Assembly (NCBI GenBank): GCA_947594425.1
Contig: CANQED010000003.1
Coordinates: forward strand, 143,793 to 207,792
Source: an uncultured Ruminiclostridium sp.
Lineage (GTDB): Bacteria > Bacillota > Clostridia > Oscillospirales > Ruminococcaceae
Length of the DNA stretch: 64,000 nt
Direction: 5' to 3'
Part shown: one piece after another, positions 42,562-51,070 of the stretch
Layout of the letters: every line of letters begins with the position of its first letter
How positions within the stretch are numbered: the stretch's first letter is position 1
Program-made: the position numbers and the translations under genes
The notes under the pieces: model-generated
Seen by the model: the letters and a program-made list of their open reading frames with translations, nothing else
Told to the model about the DNA's origin: nothing
Database searches by the model: none

Positions 42562-43443
42562 TCAAAAATTAGTCATCAGTCGGGCGACCGCCTCGGCGAC
42601 CCCGATATTGCCCCCGCCGCTTATCCCGCAGTCTTGCGCCGCCTCGCCCACGGCATAGCGATTAAGGTCTATCTCGCCGCCGACGCACTCGGACACCGCG
42701 ATAAGCCGCACCCCGCGCCTTGCCGCGCGCCTTATGCTCGGGAGCAATATCTCGGGTACGCCGCCGCAGCCGTAGCACTCTAGCACCGCCGCGCTTATGC
42801 CGCCGCACAGCATATCCATCATCTCGGGGATGAGCGCGGGGGTAACCTTGATAACGGCTACGTCCTTTCTCAGCGTAAGACAGGGGCGATACTCGCCCGA
42901 TATCGGCGGCGCATTTTCGTCAAGCTCGCCCCTGCGCGAGCGAAACGCGTCATATGACACGCTGTCCGCCTTATATATATCGCAGCCGTAAAATTTTCTC
43001 CCGCCGAACGCCGCCATAACGCCGTTTATGCCGCTCTTTGCTAAATTTACGGCAGCTTTAAGGTTTTGCGGCGCGTCGGAATTTTCCGCAAAAAAGGGCA
43101 TTTGCGACCCCGTCAGCACTATAGGTATCGGCGGGTATCTCAGCATATAGTAAAGCGCGGCGGCGGTATAGCCGAGCGTATCGGTGCCGTGGGTTATTAT
43201 AACGCCGTCGTATCCGCGTATATTTGCGTCGATTTTCGCGGCGATGAGCTCCCAGTCGTCGGGGCAGATGTCGCTGCTGTCCTTATTCATAGTCACTTCA
43301 ACGTCTATATCGTCGCTTATCCCGCAGTGCGACAGCATTCGCCGCGCCTGTGTAACGCTTGCGAGCGGGGACAGACCCCTGTCTGCGGGCGGGCAGGAAA
43401 ATGTCCCTCCCGTCATTAGCCATAGCAGCCTTTTAGTACTCAT
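42562..43443 (-). CDS. ansA: L-asparaginase
   Basis: Hydrolyses asparagine to aspartate and ammonia. The protein has 293 residues, a little short of the 320-340 usual in the family. N-terminal catalytic Thr motif TGGTFSC, second motif HGTDTLGYTA, and VLTGSQMPF and MAAFGGRKFYGCD. No signal peptide, so cytoplasmic type I. AGGAG precedes the ATG. It lies downstream of the hairpin array and gltX; no clear separate promoter is visible, so it may be read through from gltX. Confidence 0.9.
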   Translation of the reverse strand: MSTKRLLWLMTGGTFSCPPADRGLSPLASVTQARRMLSHCGISDDIDVEVTMNKDSSDICPDDWELIAAKIDANIRGYDGVIITHGTDTLGYTAAALYYMLRYPPIPIVLTGSQMPFFAENSDAPQNLKAAVNLAKSGINGVMAAFGGRKFYGCDIYKADSVSYDAFRSRRGELDENAPPISGEYRPCLTLRKDVAVIKVTPALIPEMMDMLCGGISAAVLECYGCGGVPEILLPSIRRAARRGVRLIAVSECVGGEIDLNRYAVGEAAQDCGISGGGNIGVAEAVARLMTNF

Positions 43444-43460
43444 ATTATCTCCTAATTATA

Positions 43461-43736
43461 AAGGCGGTCAAATATTTAGACCGCCTTGTTGTCTGTCGAA
43501 AAAGGTTTTAATAAAAAATATCAAGCTAAAATATTCGGAAGAAAAAGACGGGGTTGCACTGCCGCCGTTCGGCGGACAGTTTACGCTCATTTCTCTTATT
43601 GCTGTCGCAATCCGAGAAATAAGCTACGGGGTAAAAACATCAGGTTTTTGCCCCCATTTGAGATAAGTTTCAGCTTCGGAAAACACCGTAAGGTGTTTTC
43701 CGAAGCTGAAAGGCGGTCAAGCATTAAGACCGCCTT
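43461..43736. repeat. Array of six hairpins between gltX and ansA
   Basis: Almost the whole 298-base gap folds. H1 (43461-43487): AAGGCGGTC and GACCGCCTT. H2 (43562-43575): CCGCCG, TT, CGGCGG. H3 (43589-43620): ATTTCTC and GAGAAAT around ATTGC-TGTC-GCAAT. H4 (43628-43654): GGGGTAAAAAC and GTTTTTGCCCC. H5 (43668-43711): a perfect 20-base stem with loop GTAA. H6 (43710-43736): same stem as H1. H1 and H6 are 26/29 identical and in the same orientation. H6 lies 5 bases after the gltX stop and may terminate it, though T-runs are poor; H1 lies in the ansA leader. No ORF is convincing. It could be a multi-copy repeat element or a structured RNA. Confidence 0.75.
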
Positions 43737-43741
43737 GTATG

Positions 43742-45391
43742 TTATTTTGCCTTATTCAGCCTGTTTATAGTCTCGTCACAGCCGATAAGCCGCATTATAG
43801 TATAAAGGTCGGGAGAGTTTCTCTTTCCCGTCACCGCCACGCGCAAAATTCCGCACGCGTCCGCTACCGAGCCGACATATTTGTCGGGGTCAGCCTTGTA
43901 TTCTTTTATATTGGGGCAAAAGCCGAGCGGCTCGCCCACCCTCTTTACTCTGTCGAACCACTGCGACGAGTCGTCTAAGGGATCGTATTCTGCGATATAA
44001 GCCGAGATAAACTCGCTGCGCTTGTCGGCGGGTATCTTGGTATCAAAGTCGTATTCTTTAGGCGCGCCGACGTACAGATAATCATACATAGCGGTAAGGT
44101 CGCTCCACTTAGCTACGTCCTTTCTTACCTTAGTGCCGTTATACTTCCACAGCTTAATGCTCTCATTAAACTTATCCGCGCTATTGCTTATATATGAGCT
44201 TAACGCGGGGTCGTATTCCGCCGCCCATTCGGTGATAAGCCGTGACAGCTTTTCCTCGCTCATCCTTGAGATAACGTCGCGACTGACGGACAGCAGCTTA
44301 TCCATATCGAATAACGCGCCGCTGATAGACATCTTGTCGAGCTTAAACTTATACTCCGAGATATCCGCGTCGGGATTCTTCATACGCCAGCCCTCAAAGC
44401 CCGAGCTTGCTATCGTCATAAGGTACTCGTTTACCGACTCATAAGGAAAGCCCTGTTCGCTATAATATCTCACGCTCGCCTCTGGGTCCTTGCGCTTGCT
44501 GAGCTTGCGCTTGCGGTTCTCGCCGCCGTCGAGCTTCATTATCGGCGCGATATGAGCATAGCGCGGCATTTTGAGCCCGCTTACTTCAAATAGCTGATGA
44601 TGTATCGGGTACGAGCTTATCCACTCGTCGCCGCGTATCACGGTGGTAGTTCCCATAAGATAGTCGTCTATGACGTGCGCATAATGATAGGTCGGTATGC
44701 CGTCGCTCTTTAACAATACCACGTCGGTGATATTCTCGGGCATCTCGATATTGCCGCGTATTATGTCACGGCACACTATCTTAGCGTCTTCCTTTCCGGG
44801 AGAACGAAGCCTTATAACGTACTCGCAGCCGTCCTTTATCTTCTGCTCTATCTGCTCATAAGTAAGGCCGCGGCACTTTGCGTACTCGCCGTAATAGCCG
44901 GGCAGCAGCTTTTGGCTCTCCTGCGCCTTTCGCGTCTGCTCTAATTCTTCCGCGGTGCAAAAGCACGGATAAGCCAGACCTCTTGCCACCAATTCTTTAG
45001 CAAAGGCGCGGTATATCTCCCCGCGGGCGCTCTGACGGTAGGGTCCATAATCGCCGTACTCCTGCTCGCCGTCCGCCGACGCACCCTCGTCAAATTTTAT
45101 CCCGAATTCAGCCAGTGAGCTTATTATCTCGTCCGTGCCGTGCTCGACCTCGCGCTTTTTATCGGTGTCCTCTATGCGAAGATAGAACACGCCGCCGCTT
45201 TGCCGCGCTATCTTAGAGGATATAAGCGCGGCGTACAGTCCGCCTATGTGCATATATCCCGTCGGGCTGGGGGAGAAACGCGTCACCTCCGCCTTTTCGC
45301 CGAGCTCCCGCTTAGGGTAGCGCTCCATTATACTGTCGCGATCGGTCATTATATCGCCGAAAAGCAATTCGGCAAGAAGTCTGTTATCCAT
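43742..45391 (-). CDS. gltX: Glutamyl-tRNA synthetase
   Basis: The protein has 549 residues. Class I synthetase: HIGH-type FSPSPTGYMHIGG, YLRIEDTDKKRE, and KMSKS-type KRKLSKRKDPEAS. After it comes a C-terminal helical anticodon domain. It charges tRNA-Glu; whether it also charges tRNA-Gln cannot be told from sequence. The ATG at 45391 has AAGAAAGGG upstream and follows the PanT-like gene by 23 bases. Confidence 0.94.
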   Translation of the reverse strand: MDNRLLAELLFGDIMTDRDSIMERYPKRELGEKAEVTRFSPSPTGYMHIGGLYAALISSKIARQSGGVFYLRIEDTDKKREVEHGTDEIISSLAEFGIKFDEGASADGEQEYGDYGPYRQSARGEIYRAFAKELVARGLAYPCFCTAEELEQTRKAQESQKLLPGYYGEYAKCRGLTYEQIEQKIKDGCEYVIRLRSPGKEDAKIVCRDIIRGNIEMPENITDVVLLKSDGIPTYHYAHVIDDYLMGTTTVIRGDEWISSYPIHHQLFEVSGLKMPRYAHIAPIMKLDGGENRKRKLSKRKDPEASVRYYSEQGFPYESVNEYLMTIASSGFEGWRMKNPDADISEYKFKLDKMSISGALFDMDKLLSVSRDVISRMSEEKLSRLITEWAAEYDPALSSYISNSADKFNESIKLWKYNGTKVRKDVAKWSDLTAMYDYLYVGAPKEYDFDTKIPADKRSEFISAYIAEYDPLDDSSQWFDRVKRVGEPLGFCPNIKEYKADPDKYVGSVADACGILRVAVTGKRNSPDLYTIMRLIGCDETINRLNKAK

Positions 45392-45414
45392 ATTTACCCT
45401 TTCTTAAGGTCGAT

Positions 45415-46023
45415 TTATGCTGTCGCGCGGTTTTGCTTAACGGTATTTACCACAAATACTATTACGGATGCAAGTACAAGGTTTATCGCGAGCTCTACAA
45501 GGAAATTGAGCCCCACCATACCGAATATCATATAAGCAAAGGCGTTGTCGTATCCCGCGCCCGCGCCCCATTCCGCCAATGTAGGCAGGAAAAAGATAAG
45601 GCAGCCTATCAAAAATATCCCCGTATTCACTACGGGCGCGGCGATACCCGATACGACCGCCGCCACATACTGATTTTTCTTGCTTAAAAGTCCGTAGATA
45701 AGCCCCGCGACAAGCCCCGCAGCTGTACCCTTAAGTATAACGGTCACGACCGTACCTACGGGATTGACTGCCAAGAATGCCGCCGCGTCGCCTGTTATCA
45801 GCACCATTATGCTGAATACAAAGCCTAACCACGCGCCCGCTTTCCAGCCGTACAATGCCGCTCCGACTATTATCGGCGCTAAAACGAGCGTAATGCTGAA
45901 CGGTCCGAACTTAATGCTCGCGGCGAGCCACTGTAATACTACAATTAGCGCCGTAAGCAGTCCGAGACCTACTACAGTAAAGGTTTTGTCGAAGCTCCAG
46001 CCCGACTTTTTGTTTTCTGACAT
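45415..46023 (-). CDS. ECF transporter S component, probably pantothenate (PanT)
   Basis: About 202 residues from the ATG at 46023 (MSENKKSG), after AAAGGAGG; the track start at 46056 precedes that site. Six hydrophobic helices: LGLLTALIVVLQWLAA, APIIVGAALYGWKAG, the S-component-like GTVVTVILKGTAAGLVAGLIYG, and two more C-terminal helices. The gene directly follows coaX, which phosphorylates pantothenate, so pantothenate is the best substrate guess. The shared EcfAA'T module must be elsewhere. The 69-base gap to coaX contains a small GCCC-ATAA-GGGC hairpin but no riboswitch I recognise. Confidence 0.82.
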   Translation of the reverse strand: MSENKKSGWSFDKTFTVVGLGLLTALIVVLQWLAASIKFGPFSITLVLAPIIVGAALYGWKAGAWLGFVFSIMVLITGDAAAFLAVNPVGTVVTVILKGTAAGLVAGLIYGLLSKKNQYVAAVVSGIAAPVVNTGIFLIGCLIFFLPTLAEWGAGAGYDNAFAYMIFGMVGLNFLVELAINLVLASVIVFVVNTVKQNRATA

Positions 46024-46092
46024 AAAAATTCCTCCTTTGATGAAGCCTCCTGTCAAAGAGTGCCTCTCATAGCCCTTATGGGCGCACCGGTA

Positions 46093-46863
46093 TCATTTTT
46101 TCTGATTTTTGTTGTAGATTATAAGCAGTCCCTCGAGTACAAGGTCGGGAGCGAGCAGTATCTCCCGCCTGCAAAGGGGTATCACATAGGGCGAAGTGCC
46201 GCCGGTAGCGACCACAAAGGCCTTTTCGCCGAGCACCTCTTCAAATCTCTCTATCATACCGTCTATCATGCACGCCATACCGGTGATAACTCCCGCGCGC
46301 ATGCTGTCGGGACTGTTCTTTCCTATAACGACGTCCACCGGGTGTGAGTCTACCAGCGGCAATGCCGCCGTACCCGACGCGAGCGCCTTAAAGGACATAG
46401 TAATGCCGGGGGCGATTATGCCGCCGAGCATAGCGCCCTGCTTGTCTATCGCGCCTATCTTAAGGCAGGTACCTATATCCACAAATACGCAGGGCGTGCT
46501 GTATTTGTTCTTCGCCGCCACCGCGGCGCATACAAGGTCGCTTCCGAGCATAGAGGGGTCGTCTATCTTGATATTGAGCCCCGTCTTAAGTCCCGGGCAT
46601 ACTACAAGCGGCTTTACCCCGCAGAGTACCTCAATGCCCTGCTCGAGCTGAGCAGTCACGGGCGGCACGACCGACGAGATTATCCCGCCGCTTATCTGCT
46701 CGGGCGAGAACCCGTACAGCGCGAGGATATCCTTAAGCACTATCGCGTATTGATCCTTCATATATGAAACATTAGTATCTATACGGGAGAAAAATTTCAG
46801 CTCCTCGCCCTCAAATCCTCCGAAAACAATATTAGTATTTCCGACATCAACCGTCAGTATCAT
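46093..46863 (-). CDS. coaX: Type III pantothenate kinase
   Basis: Phosphorylates pantothenate, the first step to coenzyme A. The protein has 256 residues, typical of CoaX. ASKHA-fold motifs: DVGNTNIVFGGF at the start, the substrate-binding DPSMLGSDLVCAAVAA, FVDIGTCLKIGAID, and VVATGGTSPYV. The start lies 17 bases inside yfhO, with GAAGGAG upstream, so it is coupled to the envelope genes above and the probable pantothenate importer below. Confidence 0.95.
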   Translation of the reverse strand: MILTVDVGNTNIVFGGFEGEELKFFSRIDTNVSYMKDQYAIVLKDILALYGFSPEQISGGIISSVVPPVTAQLEQGIEVLCGVKPLVVCPGLKTGLNIKIDDPSMLGSDLVCAAVAAKNKYSTPCVFVDIGTCLKIGAIDKQGAMLGGIIAPGITMSFKALASGTAALPLVDSHPVDVVIGKNSPDSMRAGVITGMACMIDGMIERFEEVLGEKAFVVATGGTSPYVIPLCRREILLAPDLVLEGLLIIYNKNQKK

Positions 46864-49666
46864 CTTTCTTCTCCTTCTTTTCCCTCTTTGACAGCAATTG
46901 CTCTATATCCGCAAAGCGCTGGGCTCTGTCCTCCTCGCTGTCGGTGCCGAAAGGCTCTTCATCACCGTCGGCGTTGAGCAGTGACAGGTCTGCTTTTACG
47001 GGCAGATTTAGCCGTCTTGGCAGCAGTATCATAAGTACAAACAATACTATCCCCGCAAAGGTGAGTATCAGCGCGCCGGGGTAGCCCGCGGGGGTGAATT
47101 TAAGCTCCACGGTGTGGCTGCCCGCCGATACGTCGAGCGCTATCAGCGAATTAGCAAGCACCGTGTAATAGTTGGCTTTCTCGCCGTCTACAAATACCTC
47201 CCAGCCCTTTTCTGCGGGGATGGTGGTAAACAGTGTGCGCTCGGTATCGGCGTTTACGGTTATCTTTACGTCGGTGCCCGAGAGCCTCTCGACCACGGTA
47301 TCCTTATTCAGCGCATTGAGATTATTTATCGCTTCCTGCTCGGCGGCGGGGTCGTATACCACAAACTGCGGCTGCTGGAAGTAAAGGTCATTGCGCTTTA
47401 GATCAAGGCGCACCTCTATCTCCTCGCCCTTTTTAAATGTGCCGAGCTTCTTTATATTCTGATTATCCGACTCAAAGAGCACGTCCTTATAGCTGCCGTT
47501 TACGTATACGTATACCTCGCGCTGATAGTCGGTAGGGATAAACATATACACGTCGCCGTCCTTAGGCGAGGTGATATTGTATGTCACCGACGCGTCATTT
47601 CCGGGGTTGGTAAAGCCTAAATGCTCATCGGCGTACCCGCCCTGCGTGCAGTTTTTGGGTATAGGCTCGCCCGCGCTTATCTCGGTATATATGCCCGACG
47701 CGTCATCGCCCGTCATAGCGGTTAGCAGGGTCTCCTGATTGATAAACGGCTTGCCCTTTTCGGGCTCGTTTTTCTTTACGGCGGTATCGGTGAGATACGC
47801 TATCGGGAGCGCGTCGGGGTTCTCGGTGACGGTAATTTTGCTCTTGTCGCCCTTTATGTTATCCTTGCCGCCCTCGGCGTCAAGTATGTATTTTACTCCG
47901 AAGATATCGCAGGTCGGCGGTGTATTTCCCGAAAAGCGGGTATAATGTCCGTTTGAGGTAAACCCGTAGTACCCGAGCATATCTATCGCGCGGGCGTTTA
48001 ATGTGCTGCTCGAGTGCGACAGCCCGTACATCCCCGTGGCAATAGGGTCGTTTACCGTGCGGAAAAAGTTCTTCTCTATACGATAAAAGCCGGGGTCGCT
48101 CTCCTTTATCTCGGCGACCTTTTCTCTTAAGGGCACGATAATATCTATATAGCTCGGCTTAGTGGAATAGGTGATATCCTCGTCCATTTTAGTAAACGAA
48201 TTAGACGCGTTAAAGCTCATCTCTCCCGCCGTCAGCGCCACTATCATAATAACCGCCGACATAGAGAGCAGCCGCCCGTTCTTATACGTTCTGCGCACGC
48301 ACATTATCGCCGCCGCCGCTATTATAATAAATATCAGCGCGGGGAAAACTACCGACGCGGGGTCGAATACCTCTCTGCCGCCGTCCCCGAGGCTCTCGAT
48401 AAAATTATCTCTCCCCTCGGCGAATATCAGCAGCATAATTATCGCGAGCGTAGACACCCCTACCGACCTACCGCTTACGTCCTTTAGCCGCTCGAACATA
48501 TGCGCCGCCATAACAACAAGCAGCAGCGATATTATAAACGAATATCTGTACGGCAGCCAGTTAGGCACCTGTCCGCCGTGCCACATCATATCGGCGGGCT
48601 TTATGTACATACACAGCAGCAGCGCCGCAGTCAGTCCGCCGCCCGCTAACCTCTGCGAGAGCGGTATCTTCTTGCAGAAGAAGAACAATGCCGCGAGTAT
48701 CAGCGTTATCGACCCGCAGAATAAGAACGGCAGTCCGTCCATACGCACCGTGTCGTAAGAATTTAAGAACAGCTTTCTGAATACGTCCGCTATCTCAAAA
48801 TTGTTGGTGAGCGAATAGTCGGGGTCGGTAAACTCGAGCTTTCCGTTTTGTAAAGAATAATATACGGGTATCAGCATAAACGCGCTTATCATAGCCGAGG
48901 TGATACCAGAAAGAGCGGCAAGCGCGCCCTTTCCGACAAATTTGACGCATACGCTCTTTGCCCCCGCCGAATAATCGGCGTTAGCAAAATATGCCGCGAT
49001 ATAATACAGCACCGTAAATATCGCTATCATAAAGCCGATATAGAAGTTGGTGACAAACGCGTATACCAGCGACAGTACCAGCATGCGAAAACGATTATGC
49101 TTTACCAGCGCCTCTACTCCCCACATAACTATAGGAAGTATCAATACCCCGTCGAGCCACATCGGGTTCATGGTCTGCACTATCGCAAAGGCGCACAGCG
49201 CGTACAGCGGGGAGAATATCACCGCGGTGGTCTTTTGCAGCCCGCGCGCGCGGTGAAGATAAAGGGACAGCAGACACCCGCAGGTGCCTATCTTAGCGAT
49301 TATCATCCACATCAGCCCGTCGGTTATCATATCGCGCGGGAACAGCCAAACTATAATATTAAACGGGCTTGCAAGATAATAGCCGATTATGCCGAAAAAT
49401 TCGCCCGACAGGTTGCGGCTCCAGCAGTAAAACAGGCTCTCTCCGTTGCCGAAAACGTCGTGCATATAGTCATAATAGTATACGTACTGCGCGTTTAAGT
49501 CGAGCGCGAGCACCGATTTTTCGGACGGTACTCCGAATAATAAATAGCAGCTGAATATAAGCCCCGCGCATAAAAAGAACGCGGCGAACAAATAGCCGCT
49601 TTTATACAGCGCCGACCGTATGTGTAAAAGCTTTTGCTTTATATCAGTGTTAGCCAAATCAGACAT
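46847..49666 (-). CDS. yfhO: YfhO-family membrane glycosyltransferase
   Basis: A 939-residue membrane protein of the YfhO family: about 12-14 helices, then an extracellular beta-rich C-terminal region (HTVELKFTPAGYPGA) and a last helix, ending in an acidic/basic tail. The extracellular-loop acidic residues LDLNAQYVYYYDYMHD near residue 55 fit GT-C catalysts. In Bacillus subtilis YfhO works with CsbB to add N-acetylglucosamine to lipoteichoic acid; the same pair is adjacent here. The ATG at 49666 touches AAAGG, too close. The TTG 9 bases on (49657) has the better spacing and may be the real start. Confidence 0.9.
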   Translation of the reverse strand: MSDLANTDIKQKLLHIRSALYKSGYLFAAFFLCAGLIFSCYLLFGVPSEKSVLALDLNAQYVYYYDYMHDVFGNGESLFYCWSRNLSGEFFGIIGYYLASPFNIIVWLFPRDMITDGLMWMIIAKIGTCGCLLSLYLHRARGLQKTTAVIFSPLYALCAFAIVQTMNPMWLDGVLILPIVMWGVEALVKHNRFRMLVLSLVYAFVTNFYIGFMIAIFTVLYYIAAYFANADYSAGAKSVCVKFVGKGALAALSGITSAMISAFMLIPVYYSLQNGKLEFTDPDYSLTNNFEIADVFRKLFLNSYDTVRMDGLPFLFCGSITLILAALFFFCKKIPLSQRLAGGGLTAALLLCMYIKPADMMWHGGQVPNWLPYRYSFIISLLLVVMAAHMFERLKDVSGRSVGVSTLAIIMLLIFAEGRDNFIESLGDGGREVFDPASVVFPALIFIIIAAAAIMCVRRTYKNGRLLSMSAVIMIVALTAGEMSFNASNSFTKMDEDITYSTKPSYIDIIVPLREKVAEIKESDPGFYRIEKNFFRTVNDPIATGMYGLSHSSSTLNARAIDMLGYYGFTSNGHYTRFSGNTPPTCDIFGVKYILDAEGGKDNIKGDKSKITVTENPDALPIAYLTDTAVKKNEPEKGKPFINQETLLTAMTGDDASGIYTEISAGEPIPKNCTQGGYADEHLGFTNPGNDASVTYNITSPKDGDVYMFIPTDYQREVYVYVNGSYKDVLFESDNQNIKKLGTFKKGEEIEVRLDLKRNDLYFQQPQFVVYDPAAEQEAINNLNALNKDTVVERLSGTDVKITVNADTERTLFTTIPAEKGWEVFVDGEKANYYTVLANSLIALDVSAGSHTVELKFTPAGYPGALILTFAGIVLFVLMILLPRRLNLPVKADLSLLNADGDEEPFGTDSEEDRAQRFADIEQLLSKREKKEKKDDTDG

Positions 49667-50594
49667 CCTTTCGGTGAGTGTCGGTACCCGTTTTTTGCGA
49701 GATAATGTACCTCGGGCGGCACTTTATCTCCTCGTATATCTTGCTCAGATAATAGCCGATGATCCCCACGCCGAGCATAAGTATACTGCCCGTAAGCAAT
49801 ACAAGTATTATCACGGTGGAAAATCCGTCGGCGGCGTTTCCCATACAAAAGTTGACAAGCGTCTGCACGCCGAGTATCAACGAAAAGATAAAAAACAGCA
49901 CGCCCGACCACGTGATAATGTGCATAGGAAAATCCGTAAAGCCGGTTATCGAGCTTATCGCGTACTTAAACAGCTTTGAGAAAGACCATTTGCTCTGCCC
50001 CGCGTGCCGCTCGGCTACGTCAAACTCCACCCGCTCGGACTTAAAGCCGACCCAGCCCGACAGCGCTCTGAAAAACGTCAGCCGCTCGGGCAAGTCGTTA
50101 AGCGCGTCTACCACCTTACGGTCGAGCAGCTTATAATCGCTCGTGCGGTCGAGGTCTATCCCCGAGCTCTTTCTCATAATGCGGTAAAAGGTCTTAGCAA
50201 ACAGCTTATATATCAGGCTCTCCTTGCCGCGCGAAGCTTTGACCGCCTCGACGACCTCCGCGCCGCCCTGCCACAGCTCGTACATTTGCTTAAGAAGCGC
50301 GGGCGGGTGCTGTAGATCGCAGTCCATTACCGCGACGCAGTCGCCTGCGGCATTTTTCAGCCCCGCAAAAATCGCGCTCTCCTTGCCGAAATTGCGGGAA
50401 AAACGAAGCCCGCGAATATGCGGGTCGTCCTGTGAGAGCTGGGTTATCGTCTGCCACGACCCGTCGCGCGAGCCGTCGTCGACGAATATAAGCTCATACT
50501 CCGCCGTCAGAGCGGACACCACCGCCGCTATCTCGTTTGCGGCGGCGGGTATGTTTTCCTGCTCGTTGTAGGCGGGAATAACTATCGAAAGCAT
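49659..50594 (-). CDS. GT2 glycosyltransferase, CsbB/GtrB type
   Basis: The protein has 311 residues. GT2 fold: IVIPAYNEQENIP, FVDDGSRDGSW, the DXD-type DCDLQHPP, and RTSDYKLLDR. Two C-terminal helices (WSGVLFFIFSLILG, VILVLLTGSILMLG) are as in polyprenyl-phosphate sugar transferases. It probably loads a sugar (GlcNAc in CsbB) on undecaprenyl phosphate for use by YfhO outside the membrane. It ends 8 bases inside the yfhO ORF as called in the track. Confidence 0.92.
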   Translation of the reverse strand: MLSIVIPAYNEQENIPAAANEIAAVVSALTAEYELIFVDDGSRDGSWQTITQLSQDDPHIRGLRFSRNFGKESAIFAGLKNAAGDCVAVMDCDLQHPPALLKQMYELWQGGAEVVEAVKASRGKESLIYKLFAKTFYRIMRKSSGIDLDRTSDYKLLDRKVVDALNDLPERLTFFRALSGWVGFKSERVEFDVAERHAGQSKWSFSKLFKYAISSITGFTDFPMHIITWSGVLFFIFSLILGVQTLVNFCMGNAADGFSTVIILVLLTGSILMLGVGIIGYYLSKIYEEIKCRPRYIISQKTGTDTHRKDV

Positions 50595-50598
50595 CAGC

Positions 50599-50988
50599 TT
50601 ATTCTCCGAGTATGCTTATAGAGACCGTCTTATCCCTCTCGCCGTCAAAATCGAGATAGATTATGTACTGCGACAGCCCGAGCGAAAGCTCGCCGTTTTC
50701 TATCATGACCGATACGGAATTTCCCGCGAGCTGATGGCACAGCGCGGGGCGCAGCTCTTCTTTAGCGAGCGAGGACAGCTTTTCGTAAAATTTGAGATAG
50801 CCGTCCAGCGTCTCGGGGTCGTTCGTCGCGGTAACGACCGACGCGGTGGTGTGCATAGTGCTTATCGTGCATATGCCTGTGCGTATATCGGTACAGCGCA
50901 GGGCGGACATAACGTCGTCGGTGATGTCCATATACCCCTGCTTTTCGCCCATATTGACGGTAAGGTTTTGTTTGTAGCTTTTCATCGG
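50599..50988 (-). CDS. yjbQ: YjbQ/UPF0047 family protein
   Basis: 129 residues from the ATG at 50988 (MKSYKQNLT), with AAAGGAAAA 8 bases upstream. Family signature: ISTMHTTASVVTATNDP, and an ALCHQLAGNSVSVMIENGEL core with metal-ligand His residues. The E. coli member has weak thiamine-phosphate synthase activity, but the cellular role is open. The gene has its own consensus promoter. The GT2 gene follows 4 bases later. Confidence 0.9.
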   Translation of the reverse strand, partial: PMKSYKQNLTVNMGEKQGYMDITDDVMSALRCTDIRTGICTISTMHTTASVVTATNDPETLDGYLKFYEKLSSLAKEELRPALCHQLAGNSVSVMIENGELSLGLSQYIIYLDFDGERDKTVSISILGE

Positions 50989-51034
50989 ATCTTTTCCTTT
51001 CAATATGTAAGGTCGGTGTATCAAGTGTGCTTAC

Positions 51035-51063
51035 AGTATACCATAAAACACACGGCTTGTCAA
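51035..51063 (-). promoter_or_regulatory. Promoter of the yjbQ-GT2-yfhO-coaX-panT-gltX unit
   Basis: Minus strand TTGACA (51063-51058), 17-base spacer, TATACT (51040-51035), directly after the leuB stop. Confidence 0.87.
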
Positions 51064-51070
51064 ACTCGGC

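Noticed and set aside
46024-46092. Riboswitch (pan-type) upstream of the PanT-like gene
   Set aside because: Only a 4-base GCCC/GGGC hairpin is visible; no conserved motif could be recognised in 69 bases.
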